The position numbers and the translations under genes are program-made. A stretch of 64,000 nucleotides of DNA, from the NCBI GenBank assembly GCA_951394045.1, contig OX595988.1, positions 2,619,352 through 2,683,351 of the forward strand, read 5' to 3'. The notes beneath the pieces were generated by a model. It was not told the DNA's origin and ran no database searches. It saw nothing but the letters and a program-made list of their open reading frames with translations. This DNA is from Nitzschia sp. DOCU1 (lineage: Eukaryota > Bacillariophyta > Bacillariophyceae > Bacillariales > Bacillariaceae). Shown piece after piece: positions 8,726 to 18,167 of this stretch. Numbering within the stretch: the first letter of the stretch is position 1; every line of letters starts with the position of its first letter.

Positions 8726-10233
8726 CTATCGAGCCTCTGACGTCCAACTCCCGCTTTCATCCTTCTTCTCTTCGTCGTCGTTGTAATCCTCCTCCTCTTC
8801 TTCCCGATCCCCTACTTTTTCGTCCTTAGCGAACGAGCTGTTCACTTCGTTAACGAATCGTTCTATCAGATCCCGGGACTCTGTCGTTGAGCTTAGTCTC
8901 AGACGTTCTGCAGCGTGTAGTCGGCTTTCCGAGACTGCTGACTGCTCTTCATCTCGAGCTCCGGCGGTAGGCTTCTTTGGATTGTATCGTTCATCATTGG
9001 ATGAATCATCCAATTCTTCATCGATGCGCGACGTGTATCGAGTATCTTCCCCATCAAGCGATTTCAGGCGTTCAGTGACCAAGTCATCGTGCTGTCGGTA
9101 GTCTTCAGAAAGGCGACCACTTAAGGAGTCTGCGCATTCATTAGGGTTCTCTACGTCATATCTGTATTCCCTGCTCTCGAGTGACCGCGGCCTCGACCCA
9201 AAGGAAAACTGCATCTCCGATCTATCGTCCCGAATAGAACTCGCTCTTGACATTTCGAAATCCTCGCTGTACATGTCTCGGTCCCCAAAGCTTTCGTTAG
9301 TGCGTATGAAGTTATGGTGGCTTGCAAGGCTTCCGCCGTTTTCAAGTTCCGTTCGAGTTCCGTATTCTGAATCCAACAACCGCTTTTCCGGCGCTTTCAA
9401 ACAAACCAGTAGTAGACCAACGAAGAAAATTGATCCTGCTGCAATACAAAAGTAGCTAGTTGATCCTAGAGTACACTCTTTGGCAACCTGTGGCAATGAA
9501 TCAGCACCACTTGGGAACCAAACAGAGCTTCGACAAATCGACGTGTCAAACATGAGGAATTTGGAGCCCTCCGCAAGAAAAGCAGCCATGAGAGATGGAA
9601 GGAGGACTCCTGGCCAGAAGAACGATGCTGGTAGAGGACTAATCACAAAAAGCCATGATGTGACCTTTAGTTTCATCCATTTGGCGTAAAGAGAAGCACT
9701 AAGTGAGCTAGACAAGATCATTTTCACCACACCATCTATCGGCAGACACGCACCATTGATAACATGCTGGCTACTCCAGAAATGTATGCCATGATCCGTG
9801 CCACTTTCCAAGTTCGATCATCATCAATGAAAATACTGGAAAAATTGCTTTCGTACACTCGGCACCCTTCAACCAGTGCCTCACGATACTTTTCAATGTC
9901 TGGCTCGCCACTTTGGTACTGAAACAACCCAAACTCTACAGTTGATTGATTCCAGCTGTCATTCGATGGCGTGAAACCAATATCCACGCGGACAAAATCA
10001 CATCCTGCGGCCGAGTAGAGTGACAGGAGACAGCCTGCTGTGACTAATGGAGCCACTATGAGGGGGTACCACCCATAACGACAACAGCAGTGCCTCCATA
10101 ACCGCCATGTGTATGTCAAGCCGGAGGGCCCTCGAGACTTCGTAGGATAGTCATGCGCCAACGGAGCCGGGATCACACCCTCTGGAATACGTGGGGGTAC
10201 GTGTAGCTGTGACTGCGTATGCCAGGAGCTCAT
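8726..10233 (-). CDS. Four-span membrane protein with acidic C-terminal tail (unknown, diatom-type)
   Basis: Two exons. Exon 1 (10233-9754) has a Pro-rich head, one membrane span (WYPLIVAPLVTAGCLLSLYS) and an extracytosolic-looking loop with Cys residues and several N-x-S/T sites, then a second span (VARIMAYISGVASMLSM). The intron is 9665-9753 (GTGCGT...CTAAAG, 89 bp, phase 0). Exon 2 adds two more spans (WLFVISPLPASFFWPGV and IAAGSIFFVGLLLVCL) and a ~200-residue hydrophilic tail rich in Ser, Asp, Glu and Arg, ending in acidic EEEEEDYNDDEEKK. Total 472 aa. An ATG at 10383 is in frame, but the ATG at 10233 (VTMSSWHTQ) gives the cleaner start. I do not recognise a named family; the CDFVRVDIGFTPSNDSW loop pattern reminds me of uncharacterised diatom membrane proteins. 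Confidence 0.68.
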
Positions 10234-11100
10234 GGTGACGCCAAACAAAGTGGATTGTAGGACAACGTGAAATGGAACAAATACAAAGTAAGTGCTGCTC
10301 CGCCAAAACAATGCACCACTAAAATTGGACAAGAGTTGAAATGGGCGGGAATGGAGCGTTCTAGCGAATCTCAACTCCAGCAAAGAATAATCAAGAATTT
10401 TCCTCGATAGAGTATGGTTGGAGTAGCAAGTAGACTTTCAACAACGGCAACGAGGAGAGGTCGATAGACTTCGAGCGGCGCGAGGCATAAAAACGTGAGG
10501 GACAACAACCAAGGTGAGTGGCCGACGTGCGCGCGGATCCTGCGTAGGATTCTACACTAAAAAACTTTTATTTTCATGTTCAACTTTGTATAACGAGGAA
10601 TGTTATAGCCGTTTGACACATGACCGCCCGCCTCTTCTGCGAGCGTGCACTTCGAAGTAAACCCATAAAAACAAAACGGATGCCGTTAAATCTGACTATG
10701 GGAGAGCGCGGAAAATTTTGATTTTGGGGCTTTCTACAAAAAAGAAAAGGACCAACCTCCAAACTCAACCCCCCCCAGTGCTGTGATCCCACTATCGCCT
10801 GCTTGCTATCATCAGCACCAGAGTGTGAGGTACTATAGCAGAGCTCGGGCATCGATAGCTACCCGAGTAGTGGCTCCTACTACCTGCTAGAGAGTGCAAG
10901 TGCATCTATAAAAAGTCTACTGGGAAATTCAGATAGTTCCGAGGACGCCCCCGACAAATGATCGCCTCACCATGAGCCCTTCGGCAAGCCAAGAAGGACT
11001 ATCTTCTTCACTACACTCTACAGTAGTGACAGCTAATAGCAGCGAACGAGTGGCTGTCGAACCAAAGCTATTTTGACCGCCCAAGGGCGGTCATTGTAAC
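10234..11100. other. Intergenic, no gene seen
   Basis: Includes a C-tract near 10769 and the imperfect inverted stretch tactacctgctagagagt. The minus-strand frame 10580-10852 shows no protein features. Pyruvyl transferase ends at the right edge. Confidence 0.5.
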
Positions 11101-12678
11101 CTACAAATTGTACTCATTCAACATTTCTCTTGCCTTCGCCACGGCCTCTTCTATTGAAGTTGCCTTGGCCCACATGTGCATTTGGCCGTCCATACAGTCA
11201 TGACCGTCGGCGTCACTCCCTGTCTCGTACGGTGCAAAAGCAACGTCCAACACGTTGGACACCTTGTTGGTCATCTGATCCAAGTACACAAAGGGAACAC
11301 CAGATAAGTATGCCAAGATGGAAGCATGTAATCGGTCGCAGATCAATACACGCCCCAGTTTTAGCAGCTGGACAGAAGTGGTAGTGTTGAATTTGTCTTC
11401 TTTTCCGAACAAACCAGGCCGTGAGTTCCAATCCACAATGCGGTGTGTCAGATTTGTGTCACCGTTGTGCCCGTTCAGCAAGCGGCCCACCTTAATATCT
11501 CTATGCTCATTGTAAATAAGACCTTTAAAACGTGATTCCAAATCATGTCGCAGCAAGAATAAAACGTCAACCGTATTCTTCTCGAATTGTGGGTCGTAGA
11601 AGGCATCGTTCCAGAAAGGTCCGGTTTGAAAGGCAATATCAGGAACCAACAAATTCGTTGCGAAAGGATAAATCTCGAGTGCCTTCTTGTAACTTCCTTC
11701 TTCACGCCATGTAAAGACTACCCGAGATCTCGACACCGCGCGGCCTTCCGGTGTGTCCAATGGATGCAACGTTGTCCTTGAAGCATTGTGGCCGGGTATC
11801 TCTCCGTTGCCAACGTTGTCGGCGGGATCGGTATAGTTGTAGCCCATCCGATCAAAAGTCGCTTTAAGTCCGTCGAACAGATTGCGTTTGATGCTCTCGG
11901 TTTGCTCCATTTCTACCGTCCGATTTTTGTAGGCAAGAGATTGTGGCATTCCCAATACCGAATAGTTCCTTTTCAGCACGGGATTAAACGACCACACGCG
12001 ACGCCGATGGATTTGACCGTACAAATCTCCCCAGTTCCCTCCGGCCTGCCAAACTCCAAATCTTTTGACTGAAGACGTGGAAAGTTCCGAAAAGTACTTT
12101 CCACAGTGAATGATATGTTCCAGCCTCGCTTGGTCATAGTTGCACTCTTGAAAAACGAGCTGGTTGCTATTTTGCGAACCTTCCAGGTTGTTCCAAAGAC
12201 GTTGCAGAAAAGCATACTCTCCGTAGGTCAACAGTACATCACCAAAATTATTATGATACGCTGGATCGATCATTAGAAGTGGATTCTTCTCGGAGACTCC
12301 GTCAACCCCCTTCACTCCTGCGAAGAAAGGCGACAAAGTCTCCAATTGTCTCTTTCGGATTCGCTCGATACATATCAAGCGAGCATCCAGAGCATTCTGT
12401 ACAGCTGGGGACATCCTCGGGCCAGCATCCGGGGCAAGGTTGATGCCCTTTGGGTCTTGTTTCGTCTGCTGGCTCGTTGAATTCGAGGCTGTAGGAGCAA
12501 ATAATTGAGCATCAGAACGTGTAATCGAAACCAAGAAGTCGCGCTGCAAGCCGTAGTTTAGGTGGATTACTCCAAAGGAAGAGACCATCAAGATTGCTAG
12601 CGCTCCTTTGCCAATTTTCCCCATTTTCAATCCTTTTGCGCCATCGCTTCCTTGTTCTGAGGTCCTTTGAAAAGTCAT
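11101..12678 (-). CDS. Polysaccharide pyruvyl transferase family protein, type II membrane
   Basis: A 525-aa single-exon protein. A short basic N-terminus and one hydrophobic segment (ALAILMVSSFGVIHLNYG, about residues 28-45) indicate a signal anchor, so the enzyme domain should face the Golgi/ER lumen. The domain follows the PF04230 pattern: an N-terminal YHNNFGDVLLTYGE (GNxGD-type nucleotide/phosphate loop), the mid segment VWQAGGNWGDLYG, and the C-terminal CDRLHASILAYLSGVPFVYLD signature. Family members transfer ketal-linked pyruvate, or act as related glycan-modifying enzymes, on cell-surface polysaccharides; the acceptor here is unknown. Several N-x-S/T sites fit a luminal domain. The start is the first ATG, next to the TM segment. 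Confidence 0.8.
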   Translation of the reverse strand: MTFQRTSEQGSDGAKGLKMGKIGKGALAILMVSSFGVIHLNYGLQRDFLVSITRSDAQLFAPTASNSTSQQTKQDPKGINLAPDAGPRMSPAVQNALDARLICIERIRKRQLETLSPFFAGVKGVDGVSEKNPLLMIDPAYHNNFGDVLLTYGEYAFLQRLWNNLEGSQNSNQLVFQECNYDQARLEHIIHCGKYFSELSTSSVKRFGVWQAGGNWGDLYGQIHRRRVWSFNPVLKRNYSVLGMPQSLAYKNRTVEMEQTESIKRNLFDGLKATFDRMGYNYTDPADNVGNGEIPGHNASRTTLHPLDTPEGRAVSRSRVVFTWREEGSYKKALEIYPFATNLLVPDIAFQTGPFWNDAFYDPQFEKNTVDVLFLLRHDLESRFKGLIYNEHRDIKVGRLLNGHNGDTNLTHRIVDWNSRPGLFGKEDKFNTTTSVQLLKLGRVLICDRLHASILAYLSGVPFVYLDQMTNKVSNVLDVAFAPYETGSDADGHDCMDGQMHMWAKATSIEEAVAKAREMLNEYNL

Positions 12679-14141
12679 GACGTAAGAGCAACTACCTTTC
12701 GGTTTGCTCTCTTGTTCTGAGCCTTTGTGGTCTTTGCCTCATTACTTGACATTGTCCACGACAGAAGAAAGTTTTCGAATCCAGCATAGTCGTCTACTAG
12801 AGTAGAGATCGCGAGGTCATTGGTTCTTCCCTTCCTTCGCGCGCAATATTGGATGGCGGGCGCGGCGGCGGAGGGAGAGTTGTCGACTTGGCCGACTCGA
12901 AGCGAATCTTAGTCCCAAGCCGGAAGAAAACAGGCAACACGACGACTGCGATAGAACAGCTGCTATGGGTCGCCACGCCTAAATAATGGCGCGCCGGGCC
13001 GCCACCATGCGCGCACGCACAGCAGCAAGGGATTTTACAAGAGCGCATCGCGATGAAATTCGATGACCATGGCGCATTTTGTTGTTGTTCATATCCTTCA
13101 AACAAAAGTGATCTTAGAGTTGCTCTTTGCGTGGACAAATTAGAATCTAGCTTTATCATACTCTTAACGAGACACCTGTCAAGTTGTCCACGGGGAGACC
13201 AAGAATTGATTGAGATTTTAGCAACGGACGCGCACAACAGTTTTTTGTGGTGCGAGCTTGATGTCGTTCCTACCATCGCAAATTGAGTTGTCGTAGGCTT
13301 GATCTTTGGATGAACGAAATTGACGACAGCTTTATATCACACCAACGCTTGACTTTGATTTATTTGTTGCATCTGAAAGCCAAGATTTGATTGCGAGTTT
13401 CGCCGCCACCGACGCCGCCTGCCACTTTCTGTGTGTCATTTTGATGTCGTTGATGTCATCGCAATAAAGTTACCTTAGACTTGATCTCTAGACGAACAAA
13501 TTTGCACATAGCTTTATTACACTCTCTTCGAACTTAGATTTATTTTGTTTGCCTAAAGGTCAAGATTTGATTGAGATGTCGTTCATCGAAGATGTTGGCA
13601 TTAATTCGACCATTGCGGGAAGAATCATGGCCAGTCGATCTAATCAAACTTTTATTCAATGTAGTCGATTCCTTTTTTTGACTACTTGGATCAAGAAAAT
13701 AGTCTATTTTCGGCGCTCTGTAGCAAAGGAAAGATGGGTGTTAGAGTACATTTTCAATATGCATATCGTCAAAGTAATCTTTGGAGAGTGTGTTGTAGGT
13801 AGTATCTTTTGATTTGGAGCATTAGAAGAGAAATTACACAAACTTTACTTTACAACACGGTGTATCGCTGTGACGTGGCAGGCAAGATCGCTCCTTACTA
13901 CAGTAGTAACACCCCTCATGACTGTAAATGTGATCCAAATGTCCTCAGAACGATGCATTCGATTGGTTTAAATGATTAGTTGAGTGGTCGGGAGGGTTTT
14001 ATTTTTACACGTGGCACTGCGGCGTGGCGACCCATAGCAGCAGCCTGCTTCCGACCCTTCCATCACTACTGTCACGGGCCGCATTTCCTGAGCGGTTATC
14101 TTGGTTACTGCTGTACATATCTGGTGGCTTGAGAGAGAAAG
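12679..14141. other. Long intergenic region with diverged tandem repeats
   Basis: About 1.46 kb without a supportable gene. The left part (12.8-13.05 kb) is GC-rich, the rest AT-rich. It contains the 180-bp repeat array listed separately. The minus-strand frame 12797-13276 crosses the repeats and looks like chance. Confidence 0.55.
13108..13600. repeat. Three diverged tandem repeat units of about 180 bp
   Basis: Common anchors recur at near-constant spacing. AGCTTTAT occurs at 13149, 13328 and 13510 (179 and 182 bp). AAG(A/T)TTGATTG occurs at 13201, 13382 and 13562 (181 and 180 bp). Each unit also has a GATGTCGTT...CATCG block (13260, 13443, 13575; the third shifted, as if about 50 bp were lost) and a (C/G)TTAGA/GTAGG...CTTGATCT head. 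Units start near 13108, 13289 and 13471. The frames are broken, so this is not a coding repeat. Confidence 0.7.
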
Positions 14142-15935
14142 ATGGGCCTCTTCGCATTTATTCGGGAACGGCGCCTCCGGGGGAACTCGTTGTTTATCGC
14201 TGGGTTCATCGTGCTGGCCACTTGTGTAATCTTGTTCGTGTGCTTTGAAGAAGACGCTGATAAAGCTATATTGAAGCATGCTCCGTCATCAACTGTCCAA
14301 AAGTCTCTCCTCAACACCTCGGCGCCGTCGCCCGCACCTACCACTTCACCATTGCCTGCCCCCTCAGTTGTGCCTAGGTGGAACACCTCGCAACTAGATG
14401 AGCATTTCGTCAATCTTTCAAGTTTTGACAACTCTGACCTACTCCAGCTTGTGCCCAAGCCAGTGTCAAAGCAGGTTGAGCTGTATAACCGTGACGCCTG
14501 GCATCGATTGCGGGAGCTACTGGGGTTTGAGAGTACTTCCTCAGCAGGCAGCAACAAGAATGCCACCACCGTGTGCTTGTTCAATGGAGGTTCATCGACA
14601 GGAGGTGGTGGTGGGACATGGAGGCCTCAACGTTACGATGCCATGTTTCGAACGTTAATGACGATTTCACAAAAGGAGTCCATCGATATCCAGGTTGTTA
14701 ACCGCGGACATGGATCAAGAGGGTCTACTCATACGGCATATCTCTTGCCTAATTTTATATCGGCAGACGACACGGATGTTTTAGTGTGGGAATTTTCTCA
14801 GAATGATGTAGGGGAAAAGGTTGGATGTCCCGAAGTCAACAAGGGGCTCATCACGTGGTTGGACCATGTGAAGAACTACTTCCAGAACCCACCGTTGGTT
14901 ATACTTGTGTACATTTGGAGATCACCTTTCGAAATCCAGGAAAATCCGAGAAAAGTTCCTAATGTTGCGTTTGACTGCCACCGTCGGATTGGTGCTACGT
15001 ACGATTTCGTGGTTGGTAGTGTGAATCTTGTTGCATACGTCGAAAGTCTTGGCTTCGATTTTGACCGCTCAAAGGAAAGGTTTCTTGCAGACCGCAGTCA
15101 CCCGAATCGATGGGGGCATTGGTTTCTGGCATTTTTGCTTTGGGATTTAGTAACAGATGAGGATCGGAGCGTTGTCAGTATTAATGCCTCATCCCCGCCA
15201 GAAGAACCACGATGGGATTGCAAACAAGACTCGGAAGGGAAGAAGCGCATAATGGACATTGCCAACAACTATTTGGCATTTGCTTCGTGGACAGGCGAGA
15301 CCCCTCGTAACGAAAGACACCAATACGGAATGATGTATCCAAGGCTCATGACCAATGCCGAGTTGGCATCGGAAACGTCGGTCGAAAAGAACATGACAAC
15401 GCTTCTCGATGGCAAGGCTGTTGATTACAGAAAGGACCGAAAGTTCTCCGTAGTTTTACCATGTTGTGATACGGAAGAGCGCATCATTTTTGATGTCCCG
15501 ACGGACGAGGTGACAAAGCAGGGAGCAAGAGGACTGGCTGCCGACATCCAAGGGAAAGGAAAAGCGATATCCGCAATTCAATTCCGAAGTCCCGAAATAT
15601 CATATATCAGGCAGGAAACGTGGACGTTTTTGGTTCAATCAGAATTCTTGAAGAAGTCTCTGATGATATACTTCCTCGATTCTCAAGGCGAAAAACTGTT
15701 CAACGGCACCATCAGTAATTCTGGCAGTGGAAACACCAGCATAACGGATCCCGAATGGGTTGTGTTCGATGCACGTGGCGGCGAAACATGCCATTTTACC
15801 TACATAACCTACAATTCGTGGCTGTTGCTACCGAAGGATGCGGTGGTGTCAAGAATCGACTTCTGCAACAAGAATCCGCAGTGTGGCATGGAAGGAGTCC
15901 GTGAACTATCGCTGGAGCAATTGGTCCTTTTTTGA
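14142..15935 (+). CDS. Membrane-anchored SGNH/GDSL-like hydrolase or acyltransferase
   Basis: A 597-aa single-exon protein. Its N-terminal basic stretch and hydrophobic helix (LFIAGFIVLATCVILFVCF, residues 17-35) make it a type II membrane protein. After a Ser/Pro-rich stem, an SGNH-type core is visible: FNGGSSTGG (block I Ser), NRGHGSRGS (Gly-containing block), WEFSQND (Asn block) and DRSHPNRWGHW (catalytic Asp-x-x-His region). The C-terminal ~250 residues are probably beta-rich and have Cys residues and N-glycosylation sites. SGNH enzymes of this kind add or remove acetyl groups on glycans; which reaction applies is not clear. Lies between the pyruvyl transferase and GT92-like genes, supporting a glycan role. 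Confidence 0.68.
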   Translation: MGLFAFIRERRLRGNSLFIAGFIVLATCVILFVCFEEDADKAILKHAPSSTVQKSLLNTSAPSPAPTTSPLPAPSVVPRWNTSQLDEHFVNLSSFDNSDLLQLVPKPVSKQVELYNRDAWHRLRELLGFESTSSAGSNKNATTVCLFNGGSSTGGGGGTWRPQRYDAMFRTLMTISQKESIDIQVVNRGHGSRGSTHTAYLLPNFISADDTDVLVWEFSQNDVGEKVGCPEVNKGLITWLDHVKNYFQNPPLVILVYIWRSPFEIQENPRKVPNVAFDCHRRIGATYDFVVGSVNLVAYVESLGFDFDRSKERFLADRSHPNRWGHWFLAFLLWDLVTDEDRSVVSINASSPPEEPRWDCKQDSEGKKRIMDIANNYLAFASWTGETPRNERHQYGMMYPRLMTNAELASETSVEKNMTTLLDGKAVDYRKDRKFSVVLPCCDTEERIIFDVPTDEVTKQGARGLAADIQGKGKAISAIQFRSPEISYIRQETWTFLVQSEFLKKSLMIYFLDSQGEKLFNGTISNSGSGNTSITDPEWVVFDARGGETCHFTYITYNSWLLLPKDAVVSRIDFCNKNPQCGMEGVRELSLEQLVLF

Positions 15936-16316
15936 AGGGCCTGGTGTAAAGATGTGGCCAAAGTAGAGTGATGGGCAAAACTCCACATCCGCTGTGGATG
16001 GTGTTTCCACTTTCGTCGGCGTCCCCATCCTGTGCGAGCAAGGCGGTTCATCGCGCGAGCATATCCTACCAGTACTACTCCCCTTCTCCGGCGAGCCAGC
16101 GCGCCTACCGCGTAGTATCATAAAACTGCCCAAGAATTTTGAAAATTTGAACTTGCTGTTTGTTGTGCCTTTCTCACTACCAACACTCTCTGTAGAAGTC
16201 GTCAAGCCCTTTCTCTCAAATCAACTTTTGCTTCTCTGAAGACGCTCCTTCCTTCACTGCCATCAGTCCTTTTTTAATAATAAAAGTATACATACGATCA
16301 ACAACGCCGGAACAAA
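15936..16316. other. Intergenic / 5' UTR of the glycosyltransferase
   Basis: Pyrimidine-rich before the downstream ATG. No gene seen on either strand. Confidence 0.5.
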
Positions 16317-17729
16317 ATGTCGACATGGGCACAATCTCAATCCATCATGCTGGCGGCACAAGGTCGAGTCAACGTCCTCGTAGTTCCCCTTCTCCTGCTG
16401 ATTTTGCTCTACAATAACATATCCACAGGTTTTTCCGTGATTGATGCTGCTGCTGGTTATTATTATGATGCCTACAGCGAATCGTCGGCATCCTGGGGTT
16501 CGATGACGTCGGACCTTGATATGGCAGCGGCATTGACGATGCCACCAATACGTCACAACGAGAGCAACAGCGTAAACAAGCCCAAACATGTTCTACTCCC
16601 GTACAACGAATCACCACCATTTGCTAGTGAGGACCGAAAATGGTACAATTGGAGGAAAAATGGCTGCAACTACAAGATAGCTTCAAACCACAAGGAAATC
16701 ACTTTACGTGTCTCGTCACCAAAGTTCGTGCAAACGCTCTATGATCAGTTCGCCCAGGGCCCGGCTGTGAATGCAACAGGAACTAACAAAGCAGCTATTT
16801 GCACGATGCAAAAGAATGAAGGCTGGATACTGCGAGATTGGATTAATTATCACCTTGCGATTGGGTTCCATGACATTTATCTCTTCAACGATGGAAAACA
16901 AGACTTTCACATTCCTTCCACTCCCAACGTACACGTATTTACAGTGGAAAAGTGGGAACGCGAGGAGTATATTCATACTCAAAGTGTTATTTACCATGCA
17001 TGCGTGGAGATCATTCGGCGTCGGGAACCCACCTATAAGACCACCTGGGTGACATTTTTTGACGTGGACGAATATCTTGTTTTGAAAGGCTCACCGCAAA
17101 CAAAACAAGTTGTGGGATTTTTGGAAGAACATTGCCCCGAAAGGACATGTGGTGCGCTACGCATCAATTGGCTCTGGTTCGGAACTTCCAACCAGACCTA
17201 CTATTCGGAAGAACCCCTCCCACAACGCTTTACGTACCGAGATCATCGGCCTGACAATACTGTTAAATCCATTGTCCGCGTGGAACACTTTTTCTGCGCT
17301 ACCAATGCACATTTTGTACACTTTAGGACTAGTGATCCACTAAAGAATCCGTCGAAACCTCCGTTTTCCTACGATATGATGGGAAGAGTGAGTTTTGGGC
17401 CCTTTACTGTCACGCCAAACGACGATTATGCGGTGTTTCATCACTATACTATGAGTATGGAAGAATGGTTTGTTCGGCGGTGCAAACGAGGGGATGTGAA
17501 TTTTCGTTCAGGAAATGCCATTAACAAGAAGTGCACAGGGAAATATCCTGAAGCAGGAAGTGTACATGACACGTCTGCTGCAGACTTTTATCAAACCATG
17601 GTTCTTGATCGTCTGGCAAAGGAGAACGAGACAATTTTCATTCCGCCCTTTGAGACCCCGAAATGGAAGCACTATCCCGAGTCCGTATTTGGAGTCAAAG
17701 AGATTATGCCGCTCTCGGAAATGTATTGA
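16317..17729 (+). CDS. GT92/DUF23-like glycosyltransferase, type II membrane
   Basis: A 470-aa single-exon protein with an N-terminal signal anchor (VLVVPLLLLILLYNNI). The lumenal domain has the hallmarks of the GT92/Glyco_tranf_2_4 group: ICTMQKNEGWILRDWINYHL at the start of the fold, IGFHDIYLFNDG, the metal/nucleotide-binding FFDVDEYLVL (D-x-D), CGALRINWLWFGTS, and a later His-containing FHHYTMSMEEWF. Members add sugars such as galactose to glycoprotein or polysaccharide chains in the Golgi; donor and acceptor here are unknown. ATG at 16317 (AACAAAATGTCG) is directly followed by the anchor. Confidence 0.83.
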   Translation: MSTWAQSQSIMLAAQGRVNVLVVPLLLLILLYNNISTGFSVIDAAAGYYYDAYSESSASWGSMTSDLDMAAALTMPPIRHNESNSVNKPKHVLLPYNESPPFASEDRKWYNWRKNGCNYKIASNHKEITLRVSSPKFVQTLYDQFAQGPAVNATGTNKAAICTMQKNEGWILRDWINYHLAIGFHDIYLFNDGKQDFHIPSTPNVHVFTVEKWEREEYIHTQSVIYHACVEIIRRREPTYKTTWVTFFDVDEYLVLKGSPQTKQVVGFLEEHCPERTCGALRINWLWFGTSNQTYYSEEPLPQRFTYRDHRPDNTVKSIVRVEHFFCATNAHFVHFRTSDPLKNPSKPPFSYDMMGRVSFGPFTVTPNDDYAVFHHYTMSMEEWFVRRCKRGDVNFRSGNAINKKCTGKYPEAGSVHDTSAADFYQTMVLDRLAKENETIFIPPFETPKWKHYPESVFGVKEIMPLSEMY

Positions 17730-18167
17730 ACTGGAAGGGGTAGATAATTTAAATTAGCTAGCTAGTGTCGTACTCTCTACCGGTAGTAGAGATAGAAATA
17801 CTGTGCTCATAGTTCCGATAGCATCGCTTCCATGCATGCAATTGTTCTCGGGTCATCCTAATACACAAATCCCATTCAATCGACCCGTGCGACTGGAACG
17901 AAAGCAACGCACATAGCACGTACCAGGCACATCAGAGTACAGTAGAGTAGTGTGTTAAAAAATAGAGAGGAGAATATTGAAGAAGGTGCGCCCAGCAAAA
18001 TCAAACCCGCAACCATGGTGGTAAGAAGATGATACCGAACTACATTGGGAGAAGAAAGCAGCCAAAGAAAGTATCGGAGATTATATCTCCATTCCCCTGG
18101 AGTGATGGTGGGGTCTTCTTGAGCTGAGAAGAGTGGTGATGATCGATCGAGACTAATATTCACCAAC
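17730..18167. other. Intergenic / promoter of the WD40 gene
   Basis: Contains the palindrome-rich stretch ttagctagctagtg. A hydrophobic minus-strand frame (17876-18202) overlaps the WD40 start and is probably chance. Confidence 0.45.

Noticed and set aside
12797..13276. 159-aa minus-strand frame
   Set aside because: It runs across the first 180-bp repeat unit, which is not open in the other copies; composition looks random.
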